From positions 1-36,289 of the forward strand of contig JACQCV010000016.1 of assembly GCA_016201465.1 (NCBI GenBank): a stretch of DNA of 36,289 bases, given 5' to 3'. Position numbers and translations under genes: made by a program. A model generated the notes under the pieces. It did not search any database. It saw nothing but the letters and a program-made list of their open reading frames with translations, and was not told the DNA's origin. The DNA is from Candidatus Vogelbacteria bacterium (lineage in GTDB: Bacteria; Patescibacteriota; Minisyncoccia; Phycocordibacterales; UBA12445). Positions 29,620 to 36,289 of the stretch are shown here, in pieces. Numbering within the stretch: position 1 is the stretch's first letter; each line of letters begins with the position of its first letter.

Positions 29620-29691
29620 TTGCGGAGGCCCGAATTGCACGGGCGCACTCCAGGTTATGAGCCTGGCGAGGTACTACTCCTCTACTCCGCG
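29620..29691 (-). tRNA. Initiator tRNA-fMet(CAT), unusual D and T loops
   Basis: 72 nt. Acceptor CGCGGAG/CTCCGCA with the unpaired C1-A72 that marks initiators; D arm GAGG-AGTAGTA-CCTC; anticodon arm CCAGG-CTCATAA-CCTGG; T arm GCCCG-TGCAATT-CGGGC; discriminator A; no encoded CCA. Oddities: the D loop lacks the GG pair, T loop has G where U55 belongs, and only two of the three G-C pairs under the anticodon loop are kept (A-U in the third). Confidence 0.9.
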
Positions 29692-29752
29692 ATATTGACT
29701 CAAACTTATTGAGCCCTCGTAGTATAACCCAATCTCTATAACAAGCGCAAGT

Positions 29753-29893
29753 TTATTTACCATCGACAACACCCGCAGTCACGTCCTTCTGCATTTTTAC
29801 ACTAGAAACAAAGGTTACAATCGCAACCCCCAAAAAGACCATTACCATAAACTGAAAAGCCATTTTAAGGAAGTCTTTATCGAAAAAACTCAT
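29753..29893 (-). CDS. Small single-pass membrane protein, 46 aa
   Basis: Short frame MSFFDKDFLKMAFQF... with a membrane segment MVMVFLGVAIVTFVSS (about 16-31) and tail KMQKDVTAGVVDGK. Length, hydrophobic core and charge pattern look like a genuine short membrane protein. The start follows TAGAAT (29900-29905, minus) by 6 nt, the same leaderless layout as about a dozen recognisable genes in the window, which is the main evidence. It lies between tRNA-fMet and the divergent transglutaminase-like gene. Function unknown. Confidence 0.65.
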   Translation of the reverse strand: MSFFDKDFLKMAFQFMVMVFLGVAIVTFVSSVKMQKDVTAGVVDGK

Positions 29894-29895
29894 AG

Positions 29896-29923
29896 TTACA
29901 TTCTAACATAATCGATATATAAT
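29896..29923 (+). promoter_or_regulatory. Promoter TTACAT-16-TATAAT
   Basis: TTACAT (29896-29901), 16 bp, TATAAT (29918-29923). Its -35 overlaps the -10 of the divergent small-protein gene. A leader with AAAGGAGG precedes ATG 29960. Confidence 0.62.
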
Positions 29924-29959
29924 ATTAACAGAGTTGAACTTTAACAAAGGAGGTGGCAA

Positions 29960-30535
29960 ATGAATAGCAAGGGCAGAGTCAACTGGACTAAAATATTTAA
30001 GAAAGCAAAAGATAAACTTCTTAAAAAAGCCCGCAAGCAACCAAGGCTGAAAGACGGCCGAGACGATCCATATTGGTACGATTACAATTGCGATAGCCTA
30101 TCAGATTTAAAGAAAACCGGAAGAGGTAATTGCGTCGCGTGGAGCGACTTTACAGTCGAATTGGCTCGAAGATACAGTCTCAAAGCTCGAAGCATAAACA
30201 TCGCTGACCGTGGAGACAAATCTGGAAAAAAAGATTCCCACCAGATATCTATTATTTACGATTTTGATGGAACGATTTGGTACCAGAGCTGTATCAGACT
30301 AAGAAAATTGTATAAACTAAAAGGAGTTGAAAATCCTAAGAAAACCCACAAGCTACTATGCCAAATGGGAGCAAAGGACTGCGATTGGAAGGTGGGAGCA
30401 GTTATTGTTCTAACAGCAATTGGCGTCATAAAAACAAAAGCGGCAAATATTCGTTTGCCGCTCTTTTTTATACCTAAAACGCGTCTTCGAGTTTGTTCAA
30501 AATCTTCTTATGAGAATAATCCAGTATATCTCTGA
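29960..30535 (+). CDS. Transglutaminase-like cysteine-peptidase-fold protein
   Basis: 191 residues as read. Core GRGNCVAWSDFTVELARRY (Cys58), SHQISIIYDFDG (His94, Asp103) gives the Cys-His-Asp triad order of the transglutaminase/peptidase fold. The N terminus is very basic (KKAKDKLLKKARKQPR). No signal peptide. AAAGGAGG is 6 nt before ATG. The end is odd: the frame runs through a strong bidirectional terminator (30439-30470) and 62 bp into the convergent regulator gene. A shift to another frame would give a stop at about 30404, before the terminator, so the true end is probably there. Confidence 0.65.
   Translation: MNSKGRVNWTKIFKKAKDKLLKKARKQPRLKDGRDDPYWYDYNCDSLSDLKKTGRGNCVAWSDFTVELARRYSLKARSINIADRGDKSGKKDSHQISIIYDFDGTIWYQSCIRLRKLYKLKGVENPKKTHKLLCQMGAKDCDWKVGAVIVLTAIGVIKTKAANIRLPLFFIPKTRLRVCSKSSYENNPVYL
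30439..30470. terminator. Bidirectional terminator
   Basis: AGCGGCAAA-TATTCG-TTTGCCGCT (30439-30462), CTTTTTTAT on +, and TTTTGTTTTTA on -. It lies inside the + reading frame of 29960-30535 and just after the stop of the minus gene. Confidence 0.82.
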
Positions 30536-31076
30536 TGAATTTATCACAGACACTAACCCTATAACGAAAATCATCCGTTTCAAAAACCCCATAAGACAGC
30601 TCTCTGCCGATCTCAGCCTCCATAGATTTGATTGTTTTCTCAATTGTACTTTTTCTGAGTTCATCACCGACAATCAGTAAATCGGCCCTGCTATCCTCAT
30701 CGTTTATAAAGATTCCAGCTGTAATTATCACCTTAACCCTACCAGAACCTTTTAATCTTCTAATAATTTCCTCTTTCTTGAATAGCTCAGTGTTAAACAA
30801 AAGCTGTTTCAGAGCCGCCAAAAACGGAAACGCAGTATTCAAAAACCACGCACTGACACTAATCTTTCTTTTTCTACTTCCCTCCACGTGCAGAGTTTTT
30901 TGTTTTATAAGACCAACCTCGTGCAAAACATTTAACTCTCTCTTGCCAGGTGCCTGAAACACTTTACTTCTCTCCAACACCTCTTTGGTAGTGAAAGACG
31001 CATTAGCATTCAGTATAAAAAGCCTCATTATTTTAACCCTATCTCCACTCCCAAATAATTTAGATAAAACTTCCAT
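30474..31076 (-). CDS. Winged-helix regulator with nucleotidyltransferase-like domain
   Basis: 200 residues. The N-terminal winged helix reads FGSGDRVKIMRLFILNANASFTTKEVLERSKVF...LNVLHEVGLIKQK (about 6-60). The C-terminal part (VKVIITAGIFINDEDSRADLLIVGDELRK) resembles the MNT/nucleotidyltransferase fold seen in other HTH+NTase CPR proteins; catalytic acids (DSRADLLIV) are partly kept. Probable transcription regulator, target unknown. ATG 31076 preferred over 31127: it lies 10 nt after the extended -10 TGC-TAAAAT. Divergent from the potassium transporter gene, which could be its target. Confidence 0.62.
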   Translation of the reverse strand: MEVLSKLFGSGDRVKIMRLFILNANASFTTKEVLERSKVFQAPGKRELNVLHEVGLIKQKTLHVEGSRKRKISVSAWFLNTAFPFLAALKQLLFNTELFKKEEIIRRLKGSGRVKVIITAGIFINDEDSRADLLIVGDELRKSTIEKTIKSMEAEIGRELSYGVFETDDFRYRVSVCDKFIRDILDYSHKKILNKLEDAF

Positions 31077-31140
31077 ATATAGCTCGATTTTAGCAAATCG
31101 ATAGCATGGCAACAAGAAAAAAAACATTAGAAACTTTCAT

Positions 31141-31169
31141 TTGACATTTAACAAAACATAGCGTAATAT
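31141..31169 (+). promoter_or_regulatory. Promoter TTGACA-17-TAATAT
   Basis: TTGACA (31141-31146), 17 bp, TAATAT (31164-31169). The leader of about 65 nt is too short for a ydaO/c-di-AMP riboswitch. It contains GTCCC-GTACT-GGGAC right before AGGAGG, which could hide or expose the ribosome-binding site. Confidence 0.72.
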
Positions 31170-31238
31170 GTCGCGATAAACCGTACTTTGAAAACAATTT
31201 AGATCTTAGGTCCCGTACTGGGACAGGAGGCCACCGTC

Positions 31239-33092
31239 ATGTGGAAAAAAGTCAGGTCATTCATTTTCGGCCAGTCAATGGCGACCAGAACAGCGCACCA
31301 TGAAAGGATCGGTGTGGCTCATGCGGTGCCGGTCTTTGGCTCAGATGCACTATCATCAACTGCTTACGCGACTCAGGAAATCTTACTCGCATTGGCGGTT
31401 GGCGGAACCCACACATTCAGCCTAGCTCTACCAATTGCCATTGCTATCTGCCTGCTCATTTTAATCGTGACTATCTCATATAGGCAGGTAGTTGAGGCTT
31501 ACCCTCAAGGAGGCGGCGTCTACAACGTTGCAAAGGCTAATCTTTGGCCAATTTTCGCACTTCTAGGCGCAACATCACTATTGATAGACTATTTCCTCAC
31601 GCCTGCGGTATCGATTTCTGCTGGTGTTGAAGAGATAACATCGGCATTTCCAAACCTCTCTGACCACAGAGTATCCATCTGTCTCTTACTTCTTGGCTTT
31701 CTTGGATGGCTAAACAAGAGAGGCATTAGAGAAGCCGGAATGTTCATAGCTATACCAGTCTACGCATTCATCACGGCGTTCATGGCTATGCTAGCTTATG
31801 GAATGTGGCTCATCTACGTTGGGCACCTACCAGTACTGAACGTAATTGTTGCTCAACCAAATACTAGTAACGGCTTAGGTAAGCTTACAATAAGTGTGCT
31901 TCTAATCTTGAGAGCGTTCGCGGCCGGATGTACTGCACTGACAGGCATCGAGGCAGTTTCGAACGGTGTTGGGGTTATGAAAGTCCCCCAATCCAAGAAC
32001 GCGGCTACGACCATGCTCATCATGGCAATGCTACTATCTAGCATGTTCTTGGGGCTAACGGTATTATCACAAGCAATGCACGTACTACCATCTGACAACG
32101 AAACAGTAATATCACAGGTTGCTGGCGCGTTGTTTGGGCATGGTTATTTCTACATGACGATCATCTCAACAGTGGTAATGATTCTTATCTTGGCGGCCAA
32201 CGCACCCTTTGTTGATCTCCCCAGAGTTCAGTCACAACTGGCTGCAGATAAGTACCTTCCAAGTCAATTCATGTACCTCGGCCCAAGACTCGTCTACGAT
32301 AACGGAATCAACGTTTTGATGATATGTGCCGGTACACTTATGGTGATTTTTGGCGGCAGAGTCCACCCTCTAATCCCGCAATACTCAGTAATGGTATTCA
32401 TCGGGTTCTCCATCACACAACTTGGGATGTGCTTCCACTGGAAGAATGAGCCAGGAGAAGTTAGCTTTCGTTGGCTTCGTCTCGCAATCAATGCCATCGG
32501 TTGTGTTATCACAACTATTGTTTTTGGAGTAGTATTAGTTACCAAGTTCATGGATGGAGCTTGGGTATTACTTCCAGCAACCAGCCTCGTCGTGTGGCTA
32601 ATGATTAAGATCAAGAGCCATTACATAATGATTGAGAAGTTGCTTACGCTTAGGGGTAAGGAAAAAGAGATTGAAGTACACAAAACGATCGCAATCTTGG
32701 TCTCCAAGGTAAACCGATCATCAATACACGCCCTCGAAAGCGCCAAGCGACTTAATCCCAGAAAGATCATCGCTCTTCATTTGGCCTTTGACGAAGAAGA
32801 GGGTGAGACTGTCCGAAAGCAATGGCAGAAAGCAACCGGCACGGACTTGAGAGTGATGACATCCCAATATCGGGAAATCGAAGAGCCAATCATTGAAGAG
32901 TTGAAAAAAATTGATGCGGAATACAGTGACGATCGTCTTTATGTAATGTTTGCTCAGATCATTACTGAGCATTGGTACGAGCATCTTCTTCATGGACAGA
33001 ATGTAGCAAACATCCACAAGGCTATCGAAAGAGATCCGGATCTAAACCCGGAAATCATCTTCGATGACTTCAAGGTTGGCGCACGTACATAA
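31239..33092 (+). CDS. KimA-like APC-superfamily potassium transporter
   Basis: 617 residues, close to the 607 of Bacillus KimA. The first 440 residues form about 12 membrane segments, starting FGSDALSSTAYATQEILLALAVGG and SYRQVVEAYPQGGGVYNVAK, which match KimA landmarks (SSDALSSVAYGTEQ; SYRQIIYAYPQGGGAY). The remaining 170 residues form a cytoplasmic domain with KTIAILVSKVNRSSIHALESAKRL and KIIALHLAFDEEEG, like the KimA USP-like tail that senses c-di-AMP in Bacillus. Known role: H+-coupled K+ uptake. Sense of the substrate is inferred from the similarity; amino-acid transport is the alternative. GGAGG is 8 nt before ATG. Terminator at 33142. Confidence 0.85.
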   Translation: MWKKVRSFIFGQSMATRTAHHERIGVAHAVPVFGSDALSSTAYATQEILLALAVGGTHTFSLALPIAIAICLLILIVTISYRQVVEAYPQGGGVYNVAKANLWPIFALLGATSLLIDYFLTPAVSISAGVEEITSAFPNLSDHRVSICLLLLGFLGWLNKRGIREAGMFIAIPVYAFITAFMAMLAYGMWLIYVGHLPVLNVIVAQPNTSNGLGKLTISVLLILRAFAAGCTALTGIEAVSNGVGVMKVPQSKNAATTMLIMAMLLSSMFLGLTVLSQAMHVLPSDNETVISQVAGALFGHGYFYMTIISTVVMILILAANAPFVDLPRVQSQLAADKYLPSQFMYLGPRLVYDNGINVLMICAGTLMVIFGGRVHPLIPQYSVMVFIGFSITQLGMCFHWKNEPGEVSFRWLRLAINAIGCVITTIVFGVVLVTKFMDGAWVLLPATSLVVWLMIKIKSHYIMIEKLLTLRGKEKEIEVHKTIAILVSKVNRSSIHALESAKRLNPRKIIALHLAFDEEEGETVRKQWQKATGTDLRVMTSQYREIEEPIIEELKKIDAEYSDDRLYVMFAQIITEHWYEHLLHGQNVANIHKAIERDPDLNPEIIFDDFKVGART

Positions 33093-33141
33093 TAACAAAA
33101 ACCTGCTTGCCAGCACCTGAGGCCACAAGCAATAGCAGGAA

Positions 33142-33177
33142 GGCCACCCCGACGCGACGTCGGAGTGGCCTTTTTTT
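33142..33177 (+). terminator. Rho-independent terminator
   Basis: GGCCACCCCGACG-CGA-CGTCGGAGTGGCC (one mismatch) then seven T. Ends the KimA-like gene. Confidence 0.88.
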
Positions 33178-33185
33178 ATTAAAAC

Positions 33186-33220
33186 AAGGAAACCGATCTC
33201 TTTTAGAAACCGGTTTCCTT
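33186..33220 (-). terminator. Terminator of rplL
   Basis: Minus strand stem AAGGAAACCG/CGGTTTCCTT (33211-33220 and 33186-33195), 15-nt loop, then GTTTTAATAAAA. Back to back with the KimA-like terminator. Confidence 0.65.
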
Positions 33221-33242
33221 ATACTTAAACTCTCCCCTTATA

Positions 33243-33638
33243 CTATTTTAGCGTCACCTTTCCACCAGCCTCTTCGATCTTCTTCTTCAACTCTTCAGCG
33301 GCGGCCTTGTCTACCCCCTCCTTCAACATAGCAGGGGCCTTATCCACAATGTCCTTAGCCTCTTTTAGACCAAGTCCCATAATATCCTTAACAGCCTTAA
33401 TGACTTGAATTTTCTGCTCACCAACGGCAGTCAACTCAACATTGAACGAAGACTTCTCCTCCGCAGCAGCTCCACCTGCTGCGGCGGGACCAGCAGCTAC
33501 AACAGTGGTAGCAGCCGAAACTCCAAACTTTGCCTCTAACAAGTGAACCAACTCAGAGAGCTCAATGACACTCATGGTCTCAATCTTTGAAACCAGGTCC
33601 TTGAACTTCTCTGGAATTACTACATCTTTATTTTCCAT
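33243..33638 (-). CDS. rplL: 50S ribosomal protein L7/L12
   Basis: 131 residues. N-terminal dimerisation domain ([29 protein letters not shown]), Ala/Gly-rich hinge (about 38-58), and C-terminal factor-binding domain with [27 protein letters not shown], where the KxxVIK.. and GLGLKEAK motifs contact elongation factors. Forms the stalk with L10. The ATG is 214 bp after the rplJ stop, an unusually long gap filled by the palindromic element at 33678-33834. Confidence 0.96.
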   Translation of the reverse strand: MENKDVVIPEKFKDLVSKIETMSVIELSELVHLLEAKFGVSAATTVVAAGPAAAGGAAAEEKSSFNVELTAVGEQKIQVIKAVKDIMGLGLKEAKDIVDKAPAMLKEGVDKAAAEELKKKIEEAGGKVTLK

Positions 33639-33677
33639 AATAATAAATTATCCTTGGTAATGAGGTACGTAGAAAAT

Positions 33678-33834
33678 AAATTTTTTAAATTGCGTAGTGG
33701 GCAGAATTAGTTCGGATTTGCAATGGTCTGGCCGAGCCTGCCTGTCGGCAGACAGGTCTACCGGCAGGTAGACGAAGAAGAACCAAGGACCTTGTAAATT
33801 CGAAGCTAATGGAGCCCTGCAATTTTAAAAATTT
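33678..33834. repeat. Palindromic element between rplJ and rplL
   Basis: 157 bp, no ORF. Outer arms 33678-33693 and 33819-33834 pair in 15 of 16 positions; inner arms 33706-33719 and 33796-33810 pair with one bulge and one mismatch. The centre holds two adjacent hairpins with the same loop: CCTGTC-GGCA-GACAGG (33741-33756) and TCTACC-GGCA-GGTAGA (33757-33772). It looks like a miniature inverted-repeat element placed in the rplJL mRNA, or a grown attenuator. Confidence 0.78.
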
Positions 33835-33852
33835 AATTTTCGAAGTACAATG

Positions 33853-34341
33853 CTAAACATTCTTCTTTGCTATCTGATCAAGCGACATTACGAAGCCCTG
33901 AATTGGGGCATTCATAACGTTGAGTAATTGACCAAGTAGAACTTCCCTGGATGGAATCTTCGACAACGCGATCATTTCAGATGCGCTCATAAACTTACCT
34001 CCAAGAATGCCTCCGACAATCGAGATCTTCTCTTTCAGCTTCGACTTAAACTCGGCAACAGATTTTGCGGGAAGCACTGAGTCATTTCCATATGCGATAG
34101 ATATCTGTCCTTCAAGCTTCGGCATATCACCGGAAATTTTTGTCTCAGACAAAGCTCTCTTTATGAGGGTTTTTTTGGAGACCATATAGCCGATACCCTT
34201 CTCCCTTAAGCCACTTCTGATGGCATTAGAATCTGCCGATGTAAGCTTTCCAAAATTAACGAATACTGCCGATTCCGCGCCTCCAATTTTCTCAACCAGC
34301 TTGCTTGAGATCTCTTTCTTTTGTGCTTTTTTTAATGGCAT
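33853..34341 (-). CDS. rplJ: 50S ribosomal protein L10
   Basis: 162 residues. N terminus MPLKKAQKKEISSKLVEKIG, then AVFVNFGKLTSADSNAIRSGLREKG and YMVSKKTLIKRAL, the rRNA-binding L10 core; the C-terminal helix (VMNAPIQGFVMSLDQIAKKN) carries L12 dimers. It is the base of the ribosomal stalk. No Shine-Dalgarno is seen; the ATG follows a TTCG-loop hairpin by 11 nt, so translation may depend on the leader structure. Starts an operon with rplL. Confidence 0.95.
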   Translation of the reverse strand: MPLKKAQKKEISSKLVEKIGGAESAVFVNFGKLTSADSNAIRSGLREKGIGYMVSKKTLIKRALSETKISGDMPKLEGQISIAYGNDSVLPAKSVAEFKSKLKEKISIVGGILGGKFMSASEMIALSKIPSREVLLGQLLNVMNAPIQGFVMSLDQIAKKNV

Positions 34342-34344
34342 ACA

Positions 34345-34476
34345 AATTTAAAACGGCCCGAAGGCCGTGATTGACATTTCATCCATGTATATAGATGAAC
34401 CTTATCGACCCTGAGCAGGACTTATGTCGTTCAAGGTTGAACCTTGAACGATTGCCTACCTTCTTCGGTATTGAGT
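34345..34476 (-). ncRNA. rplJ 5' leader, probable L10-type regulatory RNA
   Basis: About 130-nt untranslated leader. It contains an 11-bp perfect palindrome CGTTCAAGGTT/AACCTTGAACG (34428-34450) and a hairpin ACGGCC-TTCG-GGCCGT (34353-34368) followed by TTTAAATTTG at the start codon. In many bacteria L10(L12)4 binds such a leader and represses its own operon; that this one does so is inference from position and structure. Confidence 0.6.
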
Positions 34477-34504
34477 AGTATAATAAAAAATCTCCCGATG
34501 TCAA
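34477..34504 (-). promoter_or_regulatory. rplJ promoter TTGACA-16-TATACT inside a terminator
   Basis: Minus strand: TTGACA (34499-34504), 16 bp, TATACT (34477-34482). The -35 lies in the loop of the terminator that ends the upstream ClpX-like gene, so the terminator and the next promoter share bases. Confidence 0.72.
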
Positions 34505-34513
34505 CCGGGAGAT
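34484..34513 (-). terminator. Terminator of the ClpX-like gene
   Basis: Minus strand: ATCTCCCG (34506-34513), loop, CGGGAGAT (34490-34497), TTTTTTATT. A second hairpin CTTGGGG/CCCCAAG (34518-34538) lies between it and the stop codon. Confidence 0.85.
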
Positions 34514-34548
34514 AGAACTTGGGGCCTTAGACCCCAAGTAAACAGGTA

Positions 34549-36289
34549 TCAAGCGCTGGCCTTTAACACTGATCGAGTTTTTCGTATTGGGCAAGAAAGC
34601 TCTCCGGCCGGGGACGGTAAACGTCCCAACAACCTTCCAACTAACTCTCCCGTCACTTCGATCATACTGTTGGCACCTCTCTTTTTTGAATAGGCACTTG
34701 GATCGAATAACAACCTATAAAAGATCTTGGAACAAACAGAATTGAGTGCTCTGGCTCCGGTCTCGGCCGGACACTCCTTAGCGATCGCCTCGAGAGCATC
34801 TTCTGTAACTAATAGCTCAAACCCCTTGATGCTAAAAAGTTTCTTGTATCGGGTCAGGCACGAATTCTCAGCCCTTCGCAAAATCTCAATCTTATCGTCA
34901 AGCGTTAGGTCATCTAGGGCAACCACTACCGGCAGTCGACCAAGGAGTTCGGGCTTGAGTCCGTATTCAATAAGATCCTCTGGAGTAACGTTGGAAAAAG
35001 AAACTGACCCATTAATTTTGGTTTTGGAGTCAGCTCCGAAACCGATCTTATAACTACCCTTTGACATTCTTTTGCTAATAATGTTGGCCAAAGAATTCGA
35101 ACCATTATCTTGGAAGGCGCCCGCCACCACAAAAAGCAGATTCTTGGTATTAAGAGAGAGTTTGGTCTTTAGATCTTTGGCGTCTTTTGAAGACGGACCC
35201 GAGTCGAGTAAAACCTCTTCCTCTTCTAACCATCCAATCATCTCATCTTGAAGAACATGTCCAAAGAAATCGTTGTCTCGGATGTTTGCAAGCTTATCGA
35301 TCTCATCAAGAAAGATAATTCCGTACGGCGCGTCATCCTTAGTCTTCTCTCTAACTGAGATAAAAATCTGCGAGAGATTAATACCTTTATATCCCTCAGA
35401 TGATTTACCAGAAAGCTTTGTCTCTAGATAGAGCAGTCCAGCTTTTTTGGCAAGAAGAGACATCATGTACGTCTTGCCAACACCAGACGAACCAAGGAGA
35501 AATATGTTGTCTTTAGGCAGATCGTGGTCGCTAGTCTTGACCTTCATCATGTAAGCCGAGAAGGCCGTGGCCACCAGAACCTTAGTTTTTAGCTGACCGA
35601 TAATGAATCTGTCGAGGTAAGCGACAATATTCTTTGGATTATCCCAATCAATCTCGGGCTCACCAACGGCTGGATCGTCGTCGATTGAAGTTGGCAAATT
35701 CTCCGCCTCACCCGAGGGAGAAAAACAGATAGCCTGCTGGGTTATAAAAGCAAATTTCCCTTTTGGTTCATCTACTTCAAACTTCTTCGACACCAGCAAC
35801 TGCCTAAATTTCTTTTCAAGTTCGTTTTGTGAGTCCCCAAAACCGTGTTCAGATGAAAATAAATCCCCTTTGCTCGTGTAGTAAATACTATGCATGGTAA
35901 GATTATTGGCCTTGGCAAATATAAGTACGACAGGCAGACCGTTGTCTGATTCTCCTTTTACCATTAGAGGAAATGATTTGTTGTCATCTGAAGAATCAAA
36001 TTTCTCCAATCCACCACCACCCCATCCTGTGATATACATTACTTCATCGTATGGAACCGGAGATTCGATAAACTTTAATTCGTTGTTAACATGGAGAAAT
36101 CTTTTCTGGGCACCGCTAAATACCATGAAACCAATCTTAATCGGCAGTAGGTACTCAATGTTTCGCAAATAGCCATAAAGTTGCCCACCGACAAAAGTAG
36201 CAGGGACCGCATAAAACTCCGAAGATTGTTTATCACCCTCTTTGTTCTTGTAGGGCAGATTAATTACACGACTACGTATGACAAGGTTC
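34549..36289 (-). CDS. ClpX-like AAA+ ATPase with a novel N-terminal region, 5' end cut
   Basis: At least 579 residues. The frame stays open and coding-like to the right edge; the TTG at 36168 is not a supported start. The C-terminal 350 residues are a ClpX-type AAA+ module: NPKNIVAYLDRFIIGQ (the GQ box), Walker A LGSSGVGKT, Walker B IIFLDEIDK, ELLGRLPVVV (arginine finger) and GARALN (sensor 2). The zinc-binding domain of ClpX is absent; instead at least 220 residues of unrecognised alpha/beta sequence precede it. An IGF-type ClpP loop is not clear. It may be a separate unfoldase, or ClpX with an odd adaptor domain. Confidence 0.8.
   Translation of the reverse strand, partial: NLVIRSRVINLPYKNKEGDKQSSEFYAVPATFVGGQLYGYLRNIEYLLPIKIGFMVFSGAQKRFLHVNNELKFIESPVPYDEVMYITGWGGGGLEKFDSSDDNKSFPLMVKGESDNGLPVVLIFAKANNLTMHSIYYTSKGDLFSSEHGFGDSQNELEKKFRQLLVSKKFEVDEPKGKFAFITQQAICFSPSGEAENLPTSIDDDPAVGEPEIDWDNPKNIVAYLDRFIIGQLKTKVLVATAFSAYMMKVKTSDHDLPKDNIFLLGSSGVGKTYMMSLLAKKAGLLYLETKLSGKSSEGYKGINLSQIFISVREKTKDDAPYGIIFLDEIDKLANIRDNDFFGHVLQDEMIGWLEEEEVLLDSGPSSKDAKDLKTKLSLNTKNLLFVVAGAFQDNGSNSLANIISKRMSKGSYKIGFGADSKTKINGSVSFSNVTPEDLIEYGLKPELLGRLPVVVALDDLTLDDKIEILRRAENSCLTRYKKLFSIKGFELLVTEDALEAIAKECPAETGARALNSVCSKIFYRLLFDPSAYSKKRGANSMIEVTGELVGRLLGRLPSPAGELSCPIRKTRSVLKASA

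Noticed and set aside
31170-31238. ydaO/c-di-AMP riboswitch before the KimA-like gene
   Set aside because: The leader is only about 65 nt and lacks room for that structure.
33107-33331. + strand ORF after the KimA-like gene
   Set aside because: It crosses two terminators and the 3' end of rplL; no start signal.
36168-36168. TTG 36168 as start of the ClpX-like gene
   Set aside because: The frame is open and coding-like up to the window edge and no ribosome-binding site or -10 box precedes this codon.
1-36289. Alternative genetic code (UGA as Gly or Trp)
   Set aside because: RF2 is encoded and several intact genes (for example those ending at 4007 and 10013) end in TGA at the family's expected length.
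1-36289. CRISPR array or transposase genes
   Set aside because: No regularly spaced direct repeats and no transposase or integrase motifs were found on either strand.

Overview
The window looks like a chromosome segment of a Candidate Phyla Radiation (Patescibacteria) bacterium, most likely of the Parcubacteria type. This is inference: the evidence is compact single-copy housekeeping genes, the prfB-ftsE-ftsX order, many short lineage-specific proteins, tRNAs mostly without an encoded CCA, the standard code with UGA as stop (an RF2 gene is present and many genes end in TGA), and moderate-to-low GC judged by eye. No phage, transposase or CRISPR array is visible.

Layout. 1-2227: a flavinylation pair (FMN-binding protein and ApbE, cut by the left edge), rlmB, and a divergent methyltransferase. 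2346-8824: hypothetical proteins, a class I glutamine amidotransferase-type hydrolase, a PrmC-like methyltransferase, a single-ring ClpA-type AAA+ protein, an alpha/beta hydrolase, and a three-gene operon (ParB/sulfiredoxin-like, zinc ribbon, cap-less HAD). 8825-12753: tRNA-Gln followed by an unusual mirror element, a molybdate-type permease with an ATPase gene wrecked by deletion, a DUF4406/deoxyribosyltransferase-like protein, a GH84 glycosidase and a HicBA toxin-antitoxin pair. 12820-18193: a Gfo/Idh/MocA oxidoreductase with a Rossmann partner, a P-loop kinase, a TrmB-type regulator with a palindromic operator, and an ABC-F protein. 18197-22550: a leftward cluster of a calpain-like peptidase, a small protein, prfB, ftsE and ftsX, headed by tRNA-Thr. 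22682-27927: a secreted M28 peptidase, small Cys-rich proteins, tRNA-Met, tRNA-Thr and tRNA-Asp, a second mirror element, a frameshifted gene and a PRTase-fold protein. 27953-31076: DsbB/DsbA-like pair, J-domain protein, initiator tRNA, a 46-residue membrane protein, a transglutaminase-like protein and a regulator. 31239-36289: a KimA-like potassium transporter, rplJ-rplL with an inserted palindromic element, and a ClpX-like AAA+ protein cut by the right edge.

Two patterns cross the whole window. First, about fifteen genes start 6-9 nt after a TAnnnT -10 box, so their mRNAs should be leaderless; a second group has a true 5' leader and an AAGGAGG site. Second, tRNA-Gln and tRNA-Asp are each followed by a structured element that carries an antisense copy of the 3' part of that same tRNA, split by a hairpin with a CTGC loop. 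The tRNA-Gln/tRNA-Asp mirror elements are the best candidate here for something undescribed.
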